Positions 58,279 to 64,000 of a stretch of 64,000 bases of DNA are shown here, piece after piece; positions within the stretch are counted from its first letter, which is position 1; each line of letters begins with the position of its first letter. Under the pieces are notes generated by a model. It was not told where the DNA came from, did no database searches, and was given only the letters and a program-made list of their open reading frames with translations. Position numbers and translations under genes: made by a program. Origin of the DNA: Pandoraea sputorum (GTDB lineage: Bacteria > Pseudomonadota > Gammaproteobacteria > Burkholderiales > Burkholderiaceae); the NCBI RefSeq assembly GCF_000814845.2, contig NZ_CP010431.2:5332001-5396000 (forward strand), in the 5' to 3' direction.

Positions 58279-61200
58279 TCAGAAAGCGTATTTCGCGCCG
58301 ACGTTCACGAGCACGCCGCGCATGCCGCCCGTGCCGAAGCTCTTCTGATACGACACACGGCCGTACAGCGAAAAGCTCGCGCCCTGCACACTGTTCACCC
58401 CGAGCGAGAACATCATCGAGTCGCCGTACTTTCCGGTCTGGAACATTGCGTCACTGACCTGAACGCTGGTGCCACCCACAAACGCATGGATGACGTCGAA
58501 CCCGAAGTACGGCGTGATGCGTCCGGTGCTGACATCGAAGGGACGCGTGAGCCGCATGCCAAGCCGACCGGTGAACTGGTTCTGTGAGCCGATGTTCACG
58601 GAAAGTCCGTCGGCATCGGTCACATTGTCGAAGCCAAGGTGCTGGCCAACGAACTGCAACTGCGGCTCCAGATTCATGCCATACGCCAGCGCCAGCGGAT
58701 ACCCGGCCTCGATGGACGCCGCGTAGCTGTTGCCTCGCATTGGCGCGACTTCACCGCGCGCGTCGGTCGTCGTGCGCCCATTGAACCAGCCGACCGACGC
58801 GATGCCGTCGACGTACCAGCCCTGCTGACTTTGGTACGTTCCATAGCCATACAGACGATAGACGCTGGCGCGCGTGGTACTCGGCCCGTCGATGGCGGTC
58901 GGCTCGTAATGCAGCCATCCCATCGAGCCCGCCGCGCCGAAGCGCCACGTGCCGTTGTCGGTGAAGTGTTTGAAGAGATTGCCGCCGATCTGAATCGCAC
59001 CGTAGTCGGCGTTCATGTCGTAGCCGAACGCCTGAAAGCTCTGGTTGGAGCGGTACTTGAAGCTGCCGCCATAGCCACGCATGAACATCTCGCCCGGTCC
59101 GCGATCGCGGCCGAGAATCCGGTCGTCGCGCACTTCGCCCAGACGCCGGTGCAACGAGTCGATGTCCGTCATCCCTGCTTGCAGGAAAGCGGCTGGCGCG
59201 CTCAGATAAGACGCCACCTGCGGCGCCACTTCACGCCGCGCGTCCGGCGGCACTGGCTCGTCGACACCGCCCCCGGGGTTGCCCGGCCCCTCGGGATCGA
59301 CCTCCCCTCCGGGTGATACATAGGCGCTCTGCAACCGGTAGTCCCAATAGCCCGCGCCGGTGCCGACAAGGTTCTGCGTCGGGTCGGCCGTCCCGTGTGC
59401 CGAACCGGGACCGTAGGCGTAAAGCCTGTATTCGTAAGGCGAATTCGGAGCCACGACATAGCCACCCGCCAGGCTGAACGCGTTGAACGTCGATGCGCCT
59501 GCCACCTGCACCAGCGAAATCCCTTCGTGGTTGTTGATGACCCCATTGAGCGACGTCAGCGCGCCCGGACTGCCTGTCGTCGGTCTGATACGCAGCGTTG
59601 TCGTGCCGCTCGCGCTGCCTTGAATCAGCAGACGGTCGGTGTATTGATTCGATAGCGCACCGCCTTCGTTCAGATATGTGTTGAGTGCGACCGTGCCACT
59701 ACCGCCCGTATAGCCGTTGCCAATCGTCACGTTGCGATACGACCCCTGACTGGTCGGCGCGGAAGTGAGCAGCGCCGTCACCGGAAAATCGATCAGGCTG
59801 TTGGCGTTGTTCAGCTCGGTGACGTTGGACGATCCCGTCACCTGCCAGACGCTGTTGTTGCTCAGGTTGACGACCGACGTGCTGCTGTTGTCCGTGTAAA
59901 TGCGCCCCGTAATGGTCGAGTGGCTGGCGTCGAGATTGAGCGTCGCGCCGAGACCGGACCTCGCAGAAGCATTGATCGCACCGCCGCCACCGCTCAGCGT
60001 CGAGTTCGTCAGATTAACGTTGGCGATGCCGCCGTAGATCCACAACGCGACCCCGTTGTCCGACGTCACCGTCGTGTCCTGCAAGGTCATGTTGTAGCCA
60101 CCCGCGCGCGGTGGCGCGGCGATGCCCGCGCGTGATACGGCGGTCAGCACGGGCGACGGCACATCGCTGCCGAGATCCGTGGGCGCGGCGGGGACCGGCG
60201 TGACGATGGCGAATGGCGGGGCTGGATCGGTCGACGGGAGCAACGGCGTCGTCGCAGGCAAGGTCGGCAAACCCGGCGTCGGTGGCGGTGTCTGAATACC
60301 GGTGATGGCCTGCGGCGCGTCAAACACGATGGCGGCCGTGCCAGCGCCCGTGGCGCGTATCGCCGCGCCGGTCGCATTGAACATGCCGCCGTTCTGGATA
60401 CGCACGGCGTACGCGTTCGTCCCCGCCGTGGTGATCGACGTTCCCGCGCCGCTCGCGCTGCTGCGCAGCAGGTTGACCGTCCCCGCATTGGCGTAGATGC
60501 CGTACGTGCTCGCCTGATCGGTCGTGATGGAGCCACCGGCGAAGTTGGTCGTGCTGCCCGTCCACGCATAAATGCCGTAGGCCTGCGTGCCGTGCGTGGC
60601 GATGGCGAAGTCGGAGAGATTCACCGTCGCCGCGCCGCTGCCGGAAAGCAAACCGTAGGCCGTCTGCCCCTGCGTGGTGATCGAACCGACGTTCAGCGTG
60701 GCCGTTGTGCTGCCCGAAATCCACATGCCGTAGGCGGAGGTGCCTCGCGTGTTCACCGCGACCTGCGATCCGGTGACGGTCGACGTGCCGTTCACGAGCA
60801 AGCCGTAAGTCGAGTTCTGCGTGGTCGAGAGGCTCAACCGGTTCAGGTTGCCGTTCGCCGTGCCGATGCGCACGGCGTGGCTGCCCGCGCTGGTCGTGCT
60901 GACGGTCACCGTGCCGGGGGTGTTGGGATCAGTGTTCGTGTTCAGCGTGCCGCCGGACTCCGCGTTCAGTCCGAGATTGCCCGCCACCGCTGTGGAGATG
61001 GTCGAATTACCGTTGATGGTGGCGATGGAGCCATTGAACACCTGCACACCGCCCGCGCCCGAGCCGACAGCACCATTCGACGTTACCGTCGAGTTCGTGA
61101 GTGTGATGTTACTGCCGCCCCAGGAACGCACGCCCCAACTGCCCTGACCGTTCACGGTAATCGACGTATCGCGTAGATTGATGGTCGACGATGCGCCGTA

Positions 61201-61737
61201 GGCACGTATGCCGTCGGCGTCCAGGCCCGTGGTGACAATGGTCACGTTGGCACCGCTCAGTAGCGAGTTGCCCAGCGACGATTGAGGCATGTAGACGCCC
61301 TGCACCTGATCGCCGACGCCCGTCAACAACACACCCGCCTGACTCGCGACGATATTGACCGTGCCGTTCGCGATGTAAAGCGCGTCGTTCGGCGCGCCCG
61401 CACGGTAGTCAGATGTCACCGACACAACGCCGGGCGTGCCGAGATTCGGATTGATCGTGACGCTCGCACCGCGAAACACCGCGATCCCCGCACCGCCGAG
61501 TTGCGCGGGATAGGGCGGTACGGGGTGAATCGTCACACTCCCCTGAATGACGCCGACCGGTACGACGTTGCCGTCGTAATACTGTTCGTAAGTGAGCGTG
61601 GTTCCCGAAACGATTTCGGGGAGCGGATAGGTCTGTGCGTGCGCCGCACCGGCGGCACCCGCGAGAAGGAAGACCAAAGATGCAGCCGTCGCAACGGGAT
61701 GACGACGGGGCAAGCGTTCGTGCTTGGCGTGAGTCAC
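58279..61737 (-). CDS. Type Va autotransporter (pertactin/AIDA-like)
   Basis: 1152 aa. GTG start with a perfect AGGAGG at 5 bases. Signal peptide MTHAKHERLPRRHPVATAAS... cut after AHA (Ala34). The passenger is rich in Ser/Thr/Asn/Gly with repeated TxNxGxxS-type strands, as in a parallel beta-helix. It is interrupted at about residues 485-560 by a Pro-rich segment (IQTPPPTPGLPTLPATTPLLP). Autochaperone/linker region about 830-880, then the autotransporter beta-barrel (about 890-1152) ending in GAKYAF with terminal Phe. Exported and presented on the cell surface; adhesion or immune interaction is inferred from family. Confidence 0.93.
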   Translation of the reverse strand: MTHAKHERLPRRHPVATAASLVFLLAGAAGAAHAQTYPLPEIVSGTTLTYEQYYDGNVVPVGVIQGSVTIHPVPPYPAQLGGAGIAVFRGASVTINPNLGTPGVVSVTSDYRAGAPNDALYIANGTVNIVASQAGVLLTGVGDQVQGVYMPQSSLGNSLLSGANVTIVTTGLDADGIRAYGASSTINLRDTSITVNGQGSWGVRSWGGSNITLTNSTVTSNGAVGSGAGGVQVFNGSIATINGNSTISTAVAGNLGLNAESGGTLNTNTDPNTPGTVTVSTTSAGSHAVRIGTANGNLNRLSLSTTQNSTYGLLVNGTSTVTGSQVAVNTRGTSAYGMWISGSTTATLNVGSITTQGQTAYGLLSGSGAATVNLSDFAIATHGTQAYGIYAWTGSTTNFAGGSITTDQASTYGIYANAGTVNLLRSSASGAGTSITTAGTNAYAVRIQNGGMFNATGAAIRATGAGTAAIVFDAPQAITGIQTPPPTPGLPTLPATTPLLPSTDPAPPFAIVTPVPAAPTDLGSDVPSPVLTAVSRAGIAAPPRAGGYNMTLQDTTVTSDNGVALWIYGGIANVNLTNSTLSGGGGAINASARSGLGATLNLDASHSTITGRIYTDNSSTSVVNLSNNSVWQVTGSSNVTELNNANSLIDFPVTALLTSAPTSQGSYRNVTIGNGYTGGSGTVALNTYLNEGGALSNQYTDRLLIQGSASGTTTLRIRPTTGSPGALTSLNGVINNHEGISLVQVAGASTFNAFSLAGGYVVAPNSPYEYRLYAYGPGSAHGTADPTQNLVGTGAGYWDYRLQSAYVSPGGEVDPEGPGNPGGGVDEPVPPDARREVAPQVASYLSAPAAFLQAGMTDIDSLHRRLGEVRDDRILGRDRGPGEMFMRGYGGSFKYRSNQSFQAFGYDMNADYGAIQIGGNLFKHFTDNGTWRFGAAGSMGWLHYEPTAIDGPSTTRASVYRLYGYGTYQSQQGWYVDGIASVGWFNGRTTTDARGEVAPMRGNSYAASIEAGYPLALAYGMNLEPQLQFVGQHLGFDNVTDADGLSVNIGSQNQFTGRLGMRLTRPFDVSTGRITPYFGFDVIHAFVGGTSVQVSDAMFQTGKYGDSMMFSLGVNSVQGASFSLYGRVSYQKSFGTGGMRGVLVNVGAKYAF

Positions 61738-61998
61738 TCTACCTCCTGGGGGATGGAGTCAAGCAGACACATCAGTAGCAATACGAAGCGTTTTAGGTTT
61801 TGCATCTCAATGGATGCTGGCGTAAACACTAAACCAATCGCTTCGAAAACTACAGCACGGACACGCGCCGGTACGTCGCTATTTCAGCGCATTTCGATAA
61901 GTGATTATTTAAATGATTAGATTCGGTGTGCTGATCGTAATAGTAATTACCGAATCGTTGCTTTCCGTGCGCCGCGACACACCCGATACGTCACGGAC
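61738..61998. promoter_or_regulatory. Control region between autotransporter and LysR genes
   Basis: 261 bases, AT-rich for this genome. The minus strand carries the autotransporter promoter (not resolved). An inverted repeat GATTCGGT (61920-61927) / ACCGAATC (61949-61956) with a 21-base spacer lies near the LysR 3' end; it could be an operator or a weak LysR terminator. Confidence 0.4.
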
Positions 61999-62931
61999 TC
62001 ACGTCTTTGCGGTCTCCATGATCCGTGCGTTCCACTTCGGCAGCCACTCAAGCAGGAACTGGGCAAAACCTTCGGCCGCCGGAGACGGCGTACGCGACAA
62101 CGGCTGGTAGACGCAAACCTGCCGAATCGTCTCGGGCGAGACGACACGACGCATCAGCAAACCGAACGGATGGGCGAGCGCCGCCACATAGCCGGGCGTG
62201 AGCGTCGCGGCCAAGCCTTGCGAGGCGACGCCAAGTGCCGTCGTCACGTTGTCGACGACATCGATGGACGTGATGCGCGCATCGGGCGGCGCAGACTGAC
62301 GCATCTGCGCGACGCTGCGCTCGTGGTCGCGTCCGGCGGCGACGAGCGGCGTGTCGCGCAGGTCGGTCCACCGCACGCGCTTGCGCCGCGCAAGCGCGTG
62401 TTGCGGCGCGCACCACAGCACCCACGGGCTATCGAACGCGGGCGTACCGGCCACATGCGCGCCCGTTGCGCGATTCGGACCGATGGCAATGTCGAGATCG
62501 CCGTTGGCAACATGATCGATGAGTGCATCGACGGGGGTATCGACCACGCGCACTACGACCTTCGGCCGCGAGGCGGCGTATTCGCGAATCGCAGCGGGCA
62601 GCGCCATGCTGGCCAGCACCAGCGGCGCACCGACGCGCACGATGCCCGCGGCGCGGTTGCGCAGGTCGTCGGCCGTTTTCTCAGCGGCTTGCACGTAACG
62701 CAGCACCGACTCGGCAGACGCCAGAAAATCGCGTCCGGCGCTGGAAAGGGCGACGCGCCGCGTAGTGCGGTCGAAGATGCGAAAGCCGAGCACCGACTCC
62801 AGCTCGGCGACCAACTGACTGATGGCGGACGATGTGAGTCCCAGGCGATTGCCCGCCTCGGCAAAGCTGTGCAATTCGGCGATGGCTACCAGTGCTTCGA
62901 ACTGGCGCAGCGTGACGCGGGTCAGGGGCAT
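61999..62931 (-). CDS. LysR-type transcriptional regulator
   Basis: 310 aa. Winged helix-turn-helix at 5-64 (TLRQFEALVAIAELHSFAEAGNRLGLTSSAISQLVAELE-type signature), then a substrate-binding-protein-like effector domain (90-300). Divergent from the aromatic aminotransferase gene, with an inverted repeat in between, so it is likely to control that gene. Confidence 0.94.
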   Translation of the reverse strand: MPLTRVTLRQFEALVAIAELHSFAEAGNRLGLTSSAISQLVAELESVLGFRIFDRTTRRVALSSAGRDFLASAESVLRYVQAAEKTADDLRNRAAGIVRVGAPLVLASMALPAAIREYAASRPKVVVRVVDTPVDALIDHVANGDLDIAIGPNRATGAHVAGTPAFDSPWVLWCAPQHALARRKRVRWTDLRDTPLVAAGRDHERSVAQMRQSAPPDARITSIDVVDNVTTALGVASQGLAATLTPGYVAALAHPFGLLMRRVVSPETIRQVCVYQPLSRTPSPAAEGFAQFLLEWLPKWNARIMETAKT

Positions 62932-62970
62932 GGCGTTTCGATTATCAAGTTTCGCTTACGAATGGACCAG

Positions 62971-63014
62971 AATCGATTGATTGTTCCGCAAAGGGACGTC
63001 GCCCACAATCGATT
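62971..63014. promoter_or_regulatory. Inverted repeat in the lysR/aminotransferase gap
   Basis: AATCGATTG (62971-62979), 26-base spacer, CAATCGATT (63006-63014): perfect 9-bp arms, located in the 128-base divergent gap. Candidate LysR binding region; the long spacer suggests two separate half-sites or a loop. Confidence 0.55.
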
Positions 63015-63059
63015 TTCAAAATTCCCCCGTGAACCGAAGATCGAGACGGAGCGAGCCTC

Positions 63060-64000
63060 ATGTTTTCCCACGTCGACGCCTACCCTGGCGACCCCATCCT
63101 CAGCCTGAACGAAGCCTTCGGTCAGGATCCCCGCCAGCACAAGGTCAACCTGTCCATCGGCATCTACTTCGACGACGACGGTCGTCTGCCGGTCATGCAG
63201 GCCGTGCGCGACGCCGAGTCGGCTGTCCTCGCCGACATCGGTCCACGTCCCTATCTCCCGATGGCGGGCACCCCGGCGTACCGCGACGCAGTGCAAGCCC
63301 TTGTCTTTGGCGAGCAGAACGCCGCGCGGCGCGAGCAGCGCATCGCCACCTTGCAGACACTGGGCGGCGGCGGCGCATTGCGTGTCGGGGCCGATTTCCT
63401 GAAACGCTACTTCCCCGAGAGCACCCTCTGGATCAGCGATCCGAGCTGGGACAACCATCGCGTGGTGTTCGAGAGCGCCGGATTCCAGGTGAAGTCCTAC
63501 CCCTATTACGACGACGCCACCGGTGGCCTACGCTTCGACGCCATGATGGACAAGCTGTCCTCGCTGCCGCCGCAGAGCATCGTGCTGTTGCACGCGTGCT
63601 GTCACAACCCGACCGGCGTCGACCTCTCGCAGGCGCAGTGGGAAGCGCTCGTGCCGGTGCTGCGCGAGCGCGGGCTGATTGCGTTCGTCGACATGGCGTA
63701 TCAGGGGTTCGGCGACGGACTCGACGCGGACGCCTTCGCAGTTCGCGCGCTGACCGACGCAGGTGTGCCGACGGTCGTCGCCAACTCCTTCTCGAAGAAC
63801 TTCTCGCTGTATGGAGAGCGCTGCGGCGCGTTGTCGGTGGTTTGCGCCACAGCGGACGAAGCGTCGCGCGTGTTCGGCCAGCTGATGGGCACCGTGCGTG
63901 CGAATTACAGCAATCCGCCGACGCACGGTGCGCGGCTCGTGGCAGAAGTGCTGACGACGCCATCGCTGCGCAGCGCGTGGCAGACCGAACTCGACGGCAT
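63060..64000 (+). CDS. tyrB: Aromatic amino acid aminotransferase, N-terminal part (runs off right edge)
   Basis: First 313 codons of a class I aminotransferase (normally about 400). Start ATG 63060 (MFSHVDAYPGDPILSLNEAF), as in TyrB/AspC. PLP lysine Lys246 in NSFSKNFSLYGERCG; NLSIGIYFDDDGRLPVM, PSWDNHRVVFE and HACCHNPTGVDLS are signature. The aspartate/tyrosine type group; aromatic specificity is inferred from the closest remembered relatives. Divergent from the LysR gene. Confidence 0.9.
   Translation, partial: MFSHVDAYPGDPILSLNEAFGQDPRQHKVNLSIGIYFDDDGRLPVMQAVRDAESAVLADIGPRPYLPMAGTPAYRDAVQALVFGEQNAARREQRIATLQTLGGGGALRVGADFLKRYFPESTLWISDPSWDNHRVVFESAGFQVKSYPYYDDATGGLRFDAMMDKLSSLPPQSIVLLHACCHNPTGVDLSQAQWEALVPVLRERGLIAFVDMAYQGFGDGLDADAFAVRALTDAGVPTVVANSFSKNFSLYGERCGALSVVCATADEASRVFGQLMGTVRANYSNPPTHGARLVAEVLTTPSLRSAWQTELDG

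Overview
The window is chromosomal DNA from a GC-rich betaproteobacterium of the order Burkholderiales. The ribosomal cluster order (rpsL-rpsG-fusA-tuf-rpsJ-...-secY-...-rpsD-rpoA-rplQ), the gltB/dgt/aroB/aroK/pil/mrcA neighbourhood, the DUF4148 protein and the tandem OmpW porins all fit Burkholderiaceae. Pandoraea is the best guess for the genus, by inference only. No rRNA, tRNA, CRISPR array, prophage or plasmid gene was seen.

Region 1 (1-6.9 kb): the 5' part of gltB (minus strand, running off the left edge). Upstream of it lie a near-consensus promoter and a REP-associated tyrosine transposase unit, then two paralogous OmpW porins and a DUF883 membrane-anchored protein. Region 2 (6.9-14.4 kb, minus strand): a pilM-pilN-[pilO/pilQ]-aroK-aroB-dgt string. 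The pilO-like and secretin parts are one uninterrupted reading frame, and no separate pilP or pilQ exists. This is the most unusual object in the window. Region 3 (14.6-25.4 kb): mrcA (PBP1a), cyaY, lptM and lysA; msrP/msrQ periplasmic methionine sulfoxide repair; the resB-ccsB cytochrome c maturation pair; and a diheme cytochrome c4. Region 4 (25.7-30.2 kb): engB and hemB on plus, dsbD and cutA on minus.

Region 5 (30.4-49.8 kb, minus strand) is the ribosomal protein supercluster, read in the order rpsL to rplQ. Near-consensus promoters divide it into transcription units. They lie before rpsL (TTGACA-17-TATAGT), before rplC (TTGTCA-17-TATAAT, just after a terminator behind rpsJ), before rplN (TTGCAA-17-TATAAT, the position of the E. 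coli spc promoter) and before rpsD (extended -10, followed by two strong leader hairpins). EF-Tu carries a six-residue insertion and an Arg-to-Ser change in domain II.

Region 6 (49.9-64 kb) is accessory: a MocR-type regulator with an upstream palindrome, an unrecognised 435-aa protein whose Shine-Dalgarno sequence is buried in a long hairpin, a HAD phosphatase, an AraC regulator, a HemJ/CopD-like membrane protein, a DUF4148 protein, a dienelactone hydrolase, a DUF302 protein, a small secreted protein with collagen-like triplets, a 1152-aa autotransporter, and a LysR regulator divergent from an aromatic amino acid aminotransferase that runs off the right edge.

All calls come from reading the sequence and from remembered family features. 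No database search was possible.
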